Positions 1 through 7,502 are shown, counted from the first letter of the stretch. The stretch: 11,641 bases of DNA from Minisyncoccota bacterium (GCA_937970115.1 CALBVO010000051.1:1-11641); one strand, 5' to 3'. Notes: a model not told the origin generated them from the sequence alone. A program made the numbers and translations.

Positions 1-168
1 AATTTGATCAATGAATACAATATCACCGACACGCGAACAACATTGTATAAAAAGGAAAATCGTTTCGCCGATTACGCATTGGTATCACCAGAAATCCACG
101 TAGCTGATTTCAAGGTCCTGCCAGATGAGGTATCAGACCATGCGCCATTGTATTTGGAGATTGAATAA
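1..168 (+). CDS. Endonuclease/exonuclease/phosphatase-fold protein, C-terminal end (partial)
   Basis: This is the last 55 codons of a gene that begins before the window; frame 1 is open from base 1 to the TAA at 166-168. The translated tail contains RFADYALVSPEI and then PDEVSDHAPLYLEIE. A D-Y-x-x-V-S-P segment followed by a terminal S-D-H-x-P-L is the hallmark C-terminus of the EEP superfamily (DNase I, exonuclease III, sphingomyelinase and endonuclease-like proteins). There the Asp-His pair completes the metal-dependent phosphodiesterase active site. The substrate cannot be told from this fragment: a nuclease, lipid phosphodiesterase or membrane-associated EEP protein are all possible. No obvious rho-independent terminator follows; a hairpin-forming inverted repeat at 194-236 lies between it and the next gene. 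Confidence 0.8.
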   Translation, partial: NLINEYNITDTRTTLYKKENRFADYALVSPEIHVADFKVLPDEVSDHAPLYLEIE

Positions 169-193
169 TAAAAGCCTTCCTTAAAGTTTTTTA

Positions 194-236
194 TATTGTT
201 TTTTAATATATTTATGATTTAATGTAAAAAACAATA
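194..236. repeat. 12-bp inverted repeat upstream of the nucleotidyltransferase gene
   Basis: Perfect arms at 194-205 (TATTGTTTTTTA) and 225-236 are separated by 19 nt of AT-rich sequence. A possible promoter lies inside: TTGTTT at 196-201, a 16-nt spacer and TTTAAT at 218-223 preceded by TGA. The repeat could therefore be an operator for the gene at 248, or a weak terminator for the gene ending at 168. The first T-run is on the wrong side of the loop for a classic rightward terminator. Low sequence complexity limits confidence. Confidence 0.4.
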
Positions 237-247
237 AAAATTAAATT

Positions 248-1015
248 ATGAAAATATTATCTTTTGAAGAATTAAGAAAAATATCAAAAAAGGATATCCA
301 GGACTCAAAGAACAAACTTATTGCTTTTCTTGAAAATCATCATTTCGTATCTTTTGCTGGCATCTATGGAGGAGTAGCATTGGATACTTTTGATAAGTTT
401 TCAGATATTGATGTATTTGTTATTTATTCAAATCTTAATTTTTTAGAGGATTTGAAGCTTGCCTATTATAGAGAAGAATTTGGTAAGGCTGATATAGAGT
501 GGAAGCTTGTACCAGAGTCTCTTATTGCAAGAGGGTTAGCCATGGAAAAGAACTATCTTGAAACAGTTCAAAACCATCATAAATATATTACAGGTACACA
601 AGAAACTTTTTTGAACATGGACGCTATACAAGATAATCTTGAGATATTTCTTTTGGGGAAAATAACCAAAATCTCAGATTATTATGTTAAGAATCGTGTT
701 GATATTGACATCATATCAAAAATGCTTCGAGGAATAGGTCATATTCCATCTAAAATGGTAGATTATACAGGTTGTTCAAGGTCAGAATTAAAAATGCTCT
801 ATGGTAAGTTAATGGAGGGACCTGATATTTCTTTGCTTGAGTCTTGGGAGAAAATTTATGATTTACCAGATAGATATAAAAGAAAAACCCAATTTGTTAA
901 ATCTCAAGAAGATTATAATTTTCTTATTCTAGAGATCCACAACGAGGTACTAAATTATCTTGATTGGTTAATTGAAAACTATAATATTTTAAACGAAAGA
1001 GCCTTGCGTTTGTAA
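248..1015 (+). CDS. Nucleotidyltransferase-fold protein
   Basis: A 255-residue soluble protein. Near the N-terminus GIYGGVALDTFDKFSDIDVF (38-57) fits the polymerase-beta nucleotidyltransferase signature: a G-G turn (41-42), ten residues, then D53-x-D55 as metal ligands. A third acidic ligand could be D82 or E84 in KADIEWKL. This fold transfers nucleotides to antibiotics, tRNA, proteins or small molecules; the substrate here is unknown. The C-terminal 130 residues are mainly helical and rich in charged and aromatic residues, with no family I recognise. No HEPN-type partner is adjacent, so a MNT/HEPN toxin-antitoxin pair is not supported. The gene is monocistronic, has no Shine-Dalgarno, and its A/T-ending codons look more AT-rich than those of thrS, which could mean recent acquisition. 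Its stop codon lies in the terminator shared with thrS. Confidence 0.7.
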   Translation: MKILSFEELRKISKKDIQDSKNKLIAFLENHHFVSFAGIYGGVALDTFDKFSDIDVFVIYSNLNFLEDLKLAYYREEFGKADIEWKLVPESLIARGLAMEKNYLETVQNHHKYITGTQETFLNMDAIQDNLEIFLLGKITKISDYYVKNRVDIDIISKMLRGIGHIPSKMVDYTGCSRSELKMLYGKLMEGPDISLLESWEKIYDLPDRYKRKTQFVKSQEDYNFLILEIHNEVLNYLDWLIENYNILNERALRL

Positions 1016-1023
1016 GGCTCTTT
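996..1023. terminator. Bidirectional intrinsic terminator between the nucleotidyltransferase gene and thrS
   Basis: Perfect 10-bp arms AAAGAGCCTT (996-1005) and AAGGCTCTTT (1014-1023) enclose an 8-nt loop. The T-run on one side and the A-run on the other let it serve both converging genes. Both stop codons fall inside the hairpin (1013-1015 on +, 1022-1024 on -). Confidence 0.85.
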
Positions 1024-2764
1024 ATTTTAATTTATCTTGAATCGATTCAATAAATTCTTCTACAGAAATTCCTTTTTGTTGATTGTCTTTTGATTCGATA
1101 GTTAATGTTTTTGATGATACCTCTTCATCCCCAATAATTATCCAATAGGGAAGTTTAGCATTTTTTGCCTTGCGTACCTTTTTACCGAATCCGTCATGGT
1201 CATCATTCCATAATTCAACGCGGGCGCTGGCTGATTGTAATGATTCATACACGGATTGTGCGTATTCATTATGTGCCTCGATATTGATAGGAATAATTGC
1301 AATCTGTGTTGGTGCCAGCCATAATGGGAAATGTCCTGCGAAATGTTCAATCGCCAATGACATAAATCGCTCCAGCGATCCTGCAATAGCACGGTGAATC
1401 ATAACTGGTGTTTGTTTCGTTCCTTCGTTGTCGGTGTATTCCAATTCGAATCGGGCAGGTTGTACGAAATCTAATTGCGCGGTTCCTAGTTGCCATTCGC
1501 GACCAATCGCGTCACGGAATTGGAAATCCAGTTTTGGTCCATAGAATGCTGCCTCACCCTCGACGCGTTTATAATTCAGGTTATTTTCCTGTGCAATGTC
1601 CTCCAGGATTGACTCTGCCGTGTCCCACAGGTCATTATCGCCGATATATTTATCCAGATCCTGCGAATCACGGACTGATAATGAAACCCAGTAATCACCT
1701 TCGTTAAACATATTCATGGCGGTATAGAATTCCTTGATGATTGAAACAATATTGTTTACTTCCTGTTTAATTTGGTCTGGAGTACAGAAAATATGTCCAT
1801 CATCCTGCGAAATTGATCGAACGCGTGATAATCCCATTAATTCACCAGCCTGTTCGTCACGATAGACCATGGTGGTCTCGGCATACCGTAATGGTAGGTC
1901 ACGATATGATCGTGGCTCTGCATCAAAAATCTGCGTATGGTGTGGACAGTTCATTGGTTTCATCACGAATTCTGCGTCTGATTTTCCTTTGACGTGGAAG
2001 AGGTCGTCTTTGTATTTATCCCAATGACCTGATGTTTTATATAAATCAGATTTGGTGATGTGAGGGATACATACCTGTTCGTATCCGTATTGTGATTGAA
2101 TGTTGGTTATTTTTTCAACAACAAGATTTCGGATTTTGGTACCACGGGGAGTAAACAATGGCAGTCCTGGTCCGACCTTTTCCGAGAAGGTAAACAGACC
2201 TAATTCTTTACCGATTTTTCGGTGATCACGTTTTTTGGCCTCTTCTTGGTTTTTGATGTATTGGTCTAATTCGTCCTTGGTATCAAATGCCAGGCCATAG
2301 ACACGGGTTAACATTTTATTGTTCTCATCACCCCGCCAGTAGGCACCGGCAACCCTCTCGAGTTTAAACGCGTCCATTGCAATTTCTTCTTTGAAATTTT
2401 CGACATGACCACCACGACACAGATCGGTAAAATCTCCTGAGGTGTACAGTGTTATGTCTTCGCCTTTGGCTTCGATTTCGTTAATCAACTCTAATTTATA
2501 TTCATTACCTGCAAAGACTTCTCGGGCCTCGTCGGCTGAAACCTTTTTCCTCTCGAATGTTGTCCATGAATTTGCCATTTTTTTCATGGTTTTTTGGATT
2601 TTTTTCAGATCCGCATCATTAATTGGTTCGGTAAAATCCATATCATAATAGAATCCGTTATCAACGGCGGGTCCTAGGGTGACCTTGGTATCTGGATATA
2701 ATTTCAATGTTGCCGCAGCCAACAGATGGGCGAGTGAGTGTCGTTTTTTTTCTAAGTTTGTCAT
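1022..2764 (-). CDS. thrS: Threonyl-tRNA synthetase lacking the TGS domain
   Basis: A class II aminoacyl-tRNA synthetase that charges tRNA-Thr with threonine in the cytoplasm. The 580-residue protein begins directly in the N2 editing domain: H9 and H13 (HSLAHLLA) with C116 and H120 (CRGGH) form the site that hydrolyses Ser-tRNA-Thr. The catalytic domain has zinc ligands C273 (MNCPHH), H324 (QDDGHIFC) and H457 (MIHRAIAGSLERF). Motif 2 is YRDEQAGELMGLSRVRSISQ (301-320) and motif 3 spans about 457-470. The anticodon-binding domain is about 485-580. Bacterial ThrRS is usually about 640 residues because of an N-terminal TGS domain of about 60 residues, which is absent here; no in-frame extension is possible because the T-box leader lies just upstream. 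Expression is predicted to be controlled by the tRNA-Thr-responsive T-box at 2801-2969. No Shine-Dalgarno precedes the ATG. Confidence 0.97.
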   Translation of the reverse strand: MTNLEKKRHSLAHLLAAATLKLYPDTKVTLGPAVDNGFYYDMDFTEPINDADLKKIQKTMKKMANSWTTFERKKVSADEAREVFAGNEYKLELINEIEAKGEDITLYTSGDFTDLCRGGHVENFKEEIAMDAFKLERVAGAYWRGDENNKMLTRVYGLAFDTKDELDQYIKNQEEAKKRDHRKIGKELGLFTFSEKVGPGLPLFTPRGTKIRNLVVEKITNIQSQYGYEQVCIPHITKSDLYKTSGHWDKYKDDLFHVKGKSDAEFVMKPMNCPHHTQIFDAEPRSYRDLPLRYAETTMVYRDEQAGELMGLSRVRSISQDDGHIFCTPDQIKQEVNNIVSIIKEFYTAMNMFNEGDYWVSLSVRDSQDLDKYIGDNDLWDTAESILEDIAQENNLNYKRVEGEAAFYGPKLDFQFRDAIGREWQLGTAQLDFVQPARFELEYTDNEGTKQTPVMIHRAIAGSLERFMSLAIEHFAGHFPLWLAPTQIAIIPINIEAHNEYAQSVYESLQSASARVELWNDDHDGFGKKVRKAKNAKLPYWIIIGDEEVSSKTLTIESKDNQQKGISVEEFIESIQDKLK

Positions 2765-2800
2765 AATATTTTTTTATTTATTCTCAGTAATTTGCTAAAC

Positions 2801-2843
2801 AAAAAACGTCCAGCAAGTATGCAAAAAGCATCTTACTAGGACG
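2801..2843 (-). terminator. Attenuator terminator in the thrS T-box leader
   Basis: On the - strand CGTCC (2843-2839) pairs with GGACG (2811-2807), AGTAAG with CTTGCT, and ATGC with GCAT. There is one single-nt bulge on each side, a TTTTT loop, and a run of six T (2806-2801) follows. Its 5' arm overlaps the antiterminator 3' strand, giving on/off control of thrS transcription 37 nt before the start codon. Confidence 0.9.
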
Positions 2844-2969
2844 ATTAGTTTAAAACCGCGGTTCCACCTAGTTTCCTGAAAATAGTTTCAGGCACTTGAG
2901 AATTCAGATTAGTCTCGTAATGAGTTTGAAATAATTCAATTATGGTTGGTAGCCATAACAATCTCTGAT
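2801..2969 (-). promoter_or_regulatory. T-box riboswitch (tRNA-Thr sensing) of thrS, probably with an ultrashort Stem I
   Basis: Read on the - strand. The T-box core AGGTGGAACCGCG (2869-2857) matches the conserved AGGGTGGNACCGCG. Antiterminator: CTAGG (2871-2867) pairs with CCTAG (2840-2836), the seven-nt bulge TGGAACC (2866-2860) awaits the tRNA acceptor end, and GCG (2859-2857) pairs with CGT (2843-2841). The 3' strand of this helix is also the 5' arm of the terminator at 2801-2843, so the two folds exclude each other. A Stem III hairpin with 7-bp arms lies at 2875-2892. Further 5', arms TTATGG (2958-2953) and CCATAA (2945-2940) enclose a 7-nt loop CTACCAA containing the Thr codon ACC (2950-2948) followed by A, a fitting specifier for anticodon GGU. 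No canonical long Stem I with AG bulge and distal loop was seen. Base A2863 in the bulge predicts a cognate tRNA with U at position 73. Confidence 0.9.
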
Positions 2970-2975
2970 AATTAT

Positions 2976-3003
2976 AGAATAGCATAGCTGTTGTTATATT
3001 CAA
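2976..3003 (-). promoter_or_regulatory. Predicted thrS promoter upstream of the T-box
   Basis: On the - strand TTGAAT (3003-2998), a 16-nt spacer and TATTCT (2981-2976) preceded by TGC form an extended -10 promoter. An overlapping TATAAT lies at 2976-2971. Transcription would start near 2969-2963, placing the specifier hairpin within roughly 10 nt of the RNA 5' end. This supports a short Stem I but is a prediction only. Confidence 0.55.
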
Positions 3004-3051
3004 TAAATAATTAATTATTTGCTCTATAATAATAATTCGAGTATTCACTGC

Positions 3052-3081
3052 GCGACATATTTTGATAAAAAATGATAATAT
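3052..3081 (+). promoter_or_regulatory. Predicted dgkA promoter, leaderless
   Basis: GCGACA (3052-3057), an 18-nt spacer and TAATAT (3076-3081) preceded by TGA make an extended -10 promoter. Exactly six bases separate the -10 from the ATG at 3088, so the transcript should begin at the start codon. Confidence 0.5.
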
Positions 3082-3087
3082 AGGATT

Positions 3088-3471
3088 ATGAAAAATTATC
3101 ACTCAGGATTTAGCCTACCAGGAATCATACGTAGTTTTAAAAACTCGTTACGTGGTTTTCATGTATTGTTACGTAATGAATATAACCTCTATATTCAAAT
3201 TGGATTTGGAGCTCTTGCAACGGTTTGTGGTTTTCTTTTTAATATTTCATTTACCGAATGGGCCATTCAAACGGCAATAATTGGCCTTGTTATTTTTTCC
3301 GAATTAGTAAATACCGCTTTTGAAAAAACGATGGATCTAGTTCAACCAGAATATGATGAGCGCGTACGTGATATTAAAGACCTCTCGTCTGGAGCGGTGT
3401 TGTTTATGGTTTTGATTTCAATTACTACTGGTTTATTTATCTATCTACCTAAAATAACTGTGTTACTATAG
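3088..3471 (+). CDS. dgkA: Diacylglycerol/undecaprenol kinase (DgkA family)
   Basis: A 127-residue integral membrane kinase of the DgkA family (usual length about 120-130). The signature SELVNTAFEK (71-80) carries E72 and E79, which correspond to the catalytic base and Mg-binding Glu of E. coli DgkA (E69, E76). E31 in RNEYN matches E28 and D98 in IKDLSSGAV matches D95. Three hydrophobic helices lie at about 34-52, 57-77 and 100-120. The NTAFE...VQPEYDERVRDIKDLSSGAVL arrangement resembles the Gram-positive type that phosphorylates undecaprenol, feeding the lipid carrier for cell-wall synthesis, but the lipid substrate cannot be proven from sequence. It is transcribed divergently from thrS and followed after 6 nt by a small unknown gene, likely in one operon. 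Confidence 0.9.
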   Translation: MKNYHSGFSLPGIIRSFKNSLRGFHVLLRNEYNLYIQIGFGALATVCGFLFNISFTEWAIQTAIIGLVIFSELVNTAFEKTMDLVQPEYDERVRDIKDLSSGAVLFMVLISITTGLFIYLPKITVLL

Positions 3472-3477
3472 ATTTAT

Positions 3478-3795
3478 ATGAAATCAACATTTTTTCTAGA
3501 TCAATTTATGATAAGGGAAATTAGCTCACAAACTAATGATTGTCTGTATGCAGAACAGGTGCCAAATAATGGGCTCATGACTTGTAACTATGATCAAGAA
3601 AAACGTCTTGCTGCAGCAAAGTATTATGAAAAATTAGCTAATGGTGAGAATATTAAGACAAGTGTTAATATGAGCTTTGGTTCAGAGGGAGAAAATTCTT
3701 CGATTATAGAAACTATTGATGGTGAGATGGTAAAAGCTAGTTTAAATGATTTTTTGGCAGATGGTACGTGTGTAGTATCTGGATATGTTTCATAG
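3478..3795 (+). CDS. Small hypothetical protein downstream of dgkA
   Basis: A 105-residue protein I do not recognise. It has no clear membrane segment or signal peptide. It contains two cysteines near the N-terminus (22 and 36), a lysine/alanine-rich helix at about 40-55 (KRLAAAKYYEKLANG), and a serine/glutamate-rich C-terminal half that could be beta-structured and ends DGTCVVSGYVS. The ATG lies 6 nt after the dgkA stop and the pair ends at the terminator 3802-3829, so co-transcription with dgkA is likely. A possible extended -10 (TGT-TACTAT, 3461-3469) at the end of dgkA could also give a separate near-leaderless transcript. The codon pattern is consistent with a real gene and the competing antisense frame looks unconvincing. 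Confidence 0.6.
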   Translation: MKSTFFLDQFMIREISSQTNDCLYAEQVPNNGLMTCNYDQEKRLAAAKYYEKLANGENIKTSVNMSFGSEGENSSIIETIDGEMVKASLNDFLADGTCVVSGYVS

Positions 3796-3801
3796 GCAAT
3801 G

Positions 3802-3829
3802 AATAAAAACACCTTACGGTGTTTTTATT
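3802..3829. terminator. Bidirectional intrinsic terminator
   Basis: Perfect 12-bp arms AATAAAAACACC (3802-3813) and GGTGTTTTTATT (3818-3829) enclose a TTAC loop. It ends the rightward dgkA operon and, on the other strand, the leftward dnaE-membrane protein operon, whose stop codon (3814-3816) lies in the loop. Confidence 0.85.
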
Positions 3830-4305
3830 TGGTTATTTTCTTGTATATGAAATTTACCAAAAATATTTGCTAGTGCATTAATACCAAAACCTATTATTAA
3901 TCCAAACATAGAAAATCCATATGCGACTATTGCAGCGATACCCATTTCTGTTGTTAATAGGTATCCATACATAAACAGGAATAGAACTGATAAGACGAGA
4001 AATATTTTTCTTTTACCAAGAGTGATATTGAGTCTTTTCAAGGAAATATAACCAATTATACCGAATAAATTTAGAATAATAATTCCTTTTTGAGATACCA
4101 GGGATCCTAGGAGATAATATGATCCAATTCCTGATGTTGAGCCCACTGAAATAGAATCTTTTGAACCAAAGATATCTAATATAAGTTGGTAGATGGTCGA
4201 ATCATGAATATGATCAATCGTCCCAAAAGCTATGAGTATTAAAACAAAGCTTCCTAAAATAACATTGAAACCAATAATGTTTAGAAGATATTTAACAATT
4301 TTCAT
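3814..4305 (-). CDS. Four-helix integral membrane protein, unknown function
   Basis: A 163-residue protein with four likely transmembrane segments: about 6-28, 72-88, 101-118 and 122-147. A longer glycine/serine-rich loop (about 48-65, SKDSISVGSTSGIG) lies between the first and second helices. The C-terminus is polar and ends in KFHIQENNQIKTP. I recognise no family and no catalytic motif. Its ATG lies only 2 nt after the dnaE stop codon, so it is almost certainly co-transcribed and perhaps translationally coupled to the polymerase, although nothing in the protein suggests a replication role. The terminator at 3802-3829 closes the operon. Confidence 0.7.
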   Translation of the reverse strand: MKIVKYLLNIIGFNVILGSFVLILIAFGTIDHIHDSTIYQLILDIFGSKDSISVGSTSGIGSYYLLGSLVSQKGIIILNLFGIIGYISLKRLNITLGKRKIFLVLSVLFLFMYGYLLTTEMGIAAIVAYGFSMFGLIIGFGINALANIFGKFHIQENNQIKTP

Positions 4306-4307
4306 AA

Positions 4308-7300
4308 TTATTTCTCTAATTTTTTAATACCGTTAATTAAAACTGAGAGTTCGCCATCACGATCTGATACGGTTGCTTGAACCGCAATAATAGTATCTTC
4401 CACTACAATTTCACGATTTGATTCATAGGTTTTTGGAAAGACGACCGCCTCGATTGAACCAGTAAAATCAGTAACGGTAATAAATGCCATTTTCTTGCCT
4501 TTCTTTGTGGTGATTTCTTTTACGGTATCAATAATTCCTCCAATAACAATTTTTTGATCAGCCTTGATCTCACCTTCATGAATCATGTTGATATTGTGTT
4601 TTGATTTTGCAAAACGATCACGAAATGGTTCCAGTGGGTGACCAGAAACATATACACCAAGAATCTCTTTTTCCATAGTCAAGCGATCATCATCACTCAT
4701 AGGTTCACATGGGCGCAAGGTAATGTGTGAAGCATTTCCTCCAAAGAGTGAACCTTGATCAGCATGCATCGTTTTTTGACCCTTATTGTATTCTAGGAGT
4801 GATTCTAGATTATAGAGTAATTGACCTCGTTCACCAAAGGAATCCAGAGCTCCTGCCATGATAAGTGCCTCGAGTGATTTTTTATTAAAATTCTTGTGAC
4901 GAACGCGATTAAGAAGCCCTTCGAGAGAGGTAAATTTTCCGGCTCGTTTTCGCTCTTCTATGATTGCATCTGCAATAGCCTCACCAAAGTTTTTAATGGT
5001 ATAGAAACCAAAACGAATACCTTTTGATTCACTTCCGTCTTCGTTGTTAATATCAACAACAGTAAATCCACCAAAACATTCGTTGATATCAGGAGGGAGT
5101 ACCTTAATACCCATGTTTTCACATTCATGAATAATTGCTGCAATTTTATCAATATCACCAGATTCTGCTGTCAGCATGGCGGTCATATATTCTACCGAAT
5201 AGTTTGCCTTCATATAGGCTGTTTCATAGGTAATACGTCCATATGATGCAGCATGAGATTTGTTAAATGCGTACGCTGCAAAAATCTCGATTTGTCGCCA
5301 AAGCTCCTTGGCTGCTTTTTTATCCATACCATTTTCGATACATCCGTTTACGAGTTTATCTTTTTCGGCAGCCATCATTTCTGGAATTTTCTTTCCGATA
5401 GCCTTACGTAATTTATCAGCGCCACCCCAATCATATCCAGCCAGATCAACAGCGATCTGCATCACATCCTCTTGATAAACAAGAATCCCATAGGTCGGTT
5501 CCAGCATTGCCTTCATCCGCGGATCGAGATATTCAACCAATTCTGGATTTCGTTTTCGATCGATGTAATCTGGAATAAATTCCATAGGTCCAGGACGATA
5601 GAGAGCAATCATTGCAGAAATTTCATAAATATTTGATGGCTTGAGATCCATAATATATTTGGTCATTCCACCTGATGCCATTTGGAAAACTCCCATGGTT
5701 GAACCTTGTGCCAAGAGTTCATATGTTTTAGGGTCTTCGAGACTGATCGTATTTAGGTCAATCTCTTCTTTACGAATATCTTTAACCAACGATACAGCAT
5801 TTGCCAAAATAGTTAGGTTACGGATTCCAAGGAGATCGAATTTCGGCATATTAACTACACCATCACGATCACCAGTATACATATCATATTGTGTAATAAT
5901 TTTCCCACCTTTTGGATCCATTTGAACAGGACAAAAATCATCTACTCGCGTTGGTGCAATGACTACTCCGGCTGCATGCACTGAAATATGGCGAGCACAA
6001 CCTTCGATTTTTTGAGCTAAATCAATGATTCGCTTTACATCTTTGTCAGATTTATAGAGGTCTTTTAATTCTTTTTCCTCATCCATAGCGCGAGCAATTG
6101 TCATTGGAAATCCTTGGGCTCCCATAGGAATCATCTTAGAAATCTTGTCTCCGATTTCGTACGGATAATCCAATGATCGTGCGACGTCACGAACTGAACC
6201 TCGAGCCGCCATCGTACCGAAGGTTCCAATTTGTGCTACGGCCTTGTTTCCATATTTCTGACGTGCGTAGTCGATGAGTCGATCACGGTGAATATCAGAA
6301 ATATCCAAATCAACATCAGGAATACCTTTTCGTCCCGGGTTCATAAATCGCTCAAATGGCAATCCCATTTCTATAGGGTCTACCTTGGTAACGAAATTCA
6401 GGTATGAGACCAATGATCCTGCAGCCGATCCTCGCGTATTGGTATAAATCCCCATTTCTTTGGCTGCTCGTACGAGATCCGCCATAATCAAGAAGTATGA
6501 TGAGTATCCTTTTGATTGAATAATTCCCAATTCGTATTCAATACGTTCTTCGATTTCTGGAGTACGTTCCATTCCACGTTTCGGAATTCCTTCGTAGGTT
6601 ACTTCACGTAAATAGTCGTCATAATTTTTTCCTTCTGGGATTTCAATATCTGGGAAATACCATGAGTCGATATCAATTTCAATATCACATCGATCGGCAA
6701 TTTTTTGTGTATTTTCAATGGCCTCTGGGTAATCAGCAAATTTTTCGATCATTTCGTCTGATGATGCAAAATGAAAATCTCCACGCATGAATCCAGATCC
6801 GATTTTATTACCGGTGGTCGAAACACCCAACAGGGTGTCAAATGCTTCACGATCGTCAGGATTAATATAATGATTATTATTGGTGGCAACCAATGGAGCA
6901 CCGGTTTTTTTCGATAATTCTGCAATGTCTTTGTTGATTTCAGTCAAACCATCGATATGATTGTTAAACATGATTTCTAGGTAATAATTTTCTTTGCCAA
7001 AAATATCTTGATATTCTTTGATGATATTTTCCGCCTTCTCCATTTGTTTGGTAATGACGGCCTGACCAACTTCACCAAAAATAGGTCCTGACATACAAAT
7101 CAGTCCTTCTGAATATTCACGTAATAATTCCTTATCCATACGCGGTCGGTAATAGAATCCTTTGATATATGATTGCGTTACCAATTTCATGAGGTTTTTA
7201 TATCCTGTTAAATTGTAGGCCAGTAGGGTAAACGGATATCGTTTGTTGTCGATTCCATGGTCTTTTTGATCCATACCACGAAATGCCATATAGGCGTCCA

Positions 7301-7496
7301 AGCCAATAATAGGTTTAATGTCATTTTTCAGACATTGTTTATAGAATTCAATACAACCATACATTGAACCATAGTCAGTAATAGCCAAGGCATTCATGTT
7401 TGATTCCTTGGCTTTTTGCATCATGTCAGGAATTTTTGAAAGACCTTGGAGGAGGGAATAGTGGGAATGATTATGCAAATGTACGAACTGAGTCAT
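4308..7496 (-). CDS. dnaE: DNA polymerase III subunit alpha
   Basis: The replicative C-family polymerase, about 1062 residues (E. coli DnaE 1160). I start at the ATG at 7496; a TTG two codons upstream (7502) is the only in-frame alternative, and numbering here counts from that TTG. Order: PHP domain 6-280 (FVHLHNHSHYS); palm with catalytic aspartates in PDVDLDISD (395-403) and the third in FDLLGI (D556); fingers/thumb with GSAAGSLVSY (358-367), YRPGPMEF (635-642) and AYAFNKSHAASYG (743-755); helix-hairpin-helix region about 860-890; beta-clamp-binding motif QGSLF (916-920); OB fold about 983-1060. The PHP metal site is degenerate: H10, H12 and H211 remain, but expected ligands read Q19, Y44, P140 and N209, so built-in proofreading is unlikely. 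It is followed by a membrane protein gene at 2 nt spacing. Confidence 0.97.
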   Translation of the reverse strand: MTQFVHLHNHSHYSLLQGLSKIPDMMQKAKESNMNALAITDYGSMYGCIEFYKQCLKNDIKPIIGLDAYMAFRGMDQKDHGIDNKRYPFTLLAYNLTGYKNLMKLVTQSYIKGFYYRPRMDKELLREYSEGLICMSGPIFGEVGQAVITKQMEKAENIIKEYQDIFGKENYYLEIMFNNHIDGLTEINKDIAELSKKTGAPLVATNNNHYINPDDREAFDTLLGVSTTGNKIGSGFMRGDFHFASSDEMIEKFADYPEAIENTQKIADRCDIEIDIDSWYFPDIEIPEGKNYDDYLREVTYEGIPKRGMERTPEIEERIEYELGIIQSKGYSSYFLIMADLVRAAKEMGIYTNTRGSAAGSLVSYLNFVTKVDPIEMGLPFERFMNPGRKGIPDVDLDISDIHRDRLIDYARQKYGNKAVAQIGTFGTMAARGSVRDVARSLDYPYEIGDKISKMIPMGAQGFPMTIARAMDEEKELKDLYKSDKDVKRIIDLAQKIEGCARHISVHAAGVVIAPTRVDDFCPVQMDPKGGKIITQYDMYTGDRDGVVNMPKFDLLGIRNLTILANAVSLVKDIRKEEIDLNTISLEDPKTYELLAQGSTMGVFQMASGGMTKYIMDLKPSNIYEISAMIALYRPGPMEFIPDYIDRKRNPELVEYLDPRMKAMLEPTYGILVYQEDVMQIAVDLAGYDWGGADKLRKAIGKKIPEMMAAEKDKLVNGCIENGMDKKAAKELWRQIEIFAAYAFNKSHAASYGRITYETAYMKANYSVEYMTAMLTAESGDIDKIAAIIHECENMGIKVLPPDINECFGGFTVVDINNEDGSESKGIRFGFYTIKNFGEAIADAIIEERKRAGKFTSLEGLLNRVRHKNFNKKSLEALIMAGALDSFGERGQLLYNLESLLEYNKGQKTMHADQGSLFGGNASHITLRPCEPMSDDDRLTMEKEILGVYVSGHPLEPFRDRFAKSKHNINMIHEGEIKADQKIVIGGIIDTVKEITTKKGKKMAFITVTDFTGSIEAVVFPKTYESNREIVVEDTIIAVQATVSDRDGELSVLINGIKKLEK

Positions 7497-7502
7497 ATTC
7501 AA

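Noticed and set aside
248..1015. MNT/HEPN toxin-antitoxin system
   Set aside because: There is no HEPN-like partner on either side, and the protein is longer than a minimal nucleotidyltransferase antitoxin.
1170..2648. Open frames antisense to or out of frame with thrS, dnaE and rnhB
   Set aside because: They are shadows of strongly conserved genes, with no start signals or family motifs.
3005..3020. 16-bp perfect palindrome AAATAATTAATTATTT between thrS and dgkA
   Set aside because: Only A and T, so low information; it could be an operator but nothing else supports it.
2845..3102. 85-codon frame on - across the thrS leader
   Set aside because: It runs through the T-box core and Stem III, whose RNA structure fully explains the sequence.
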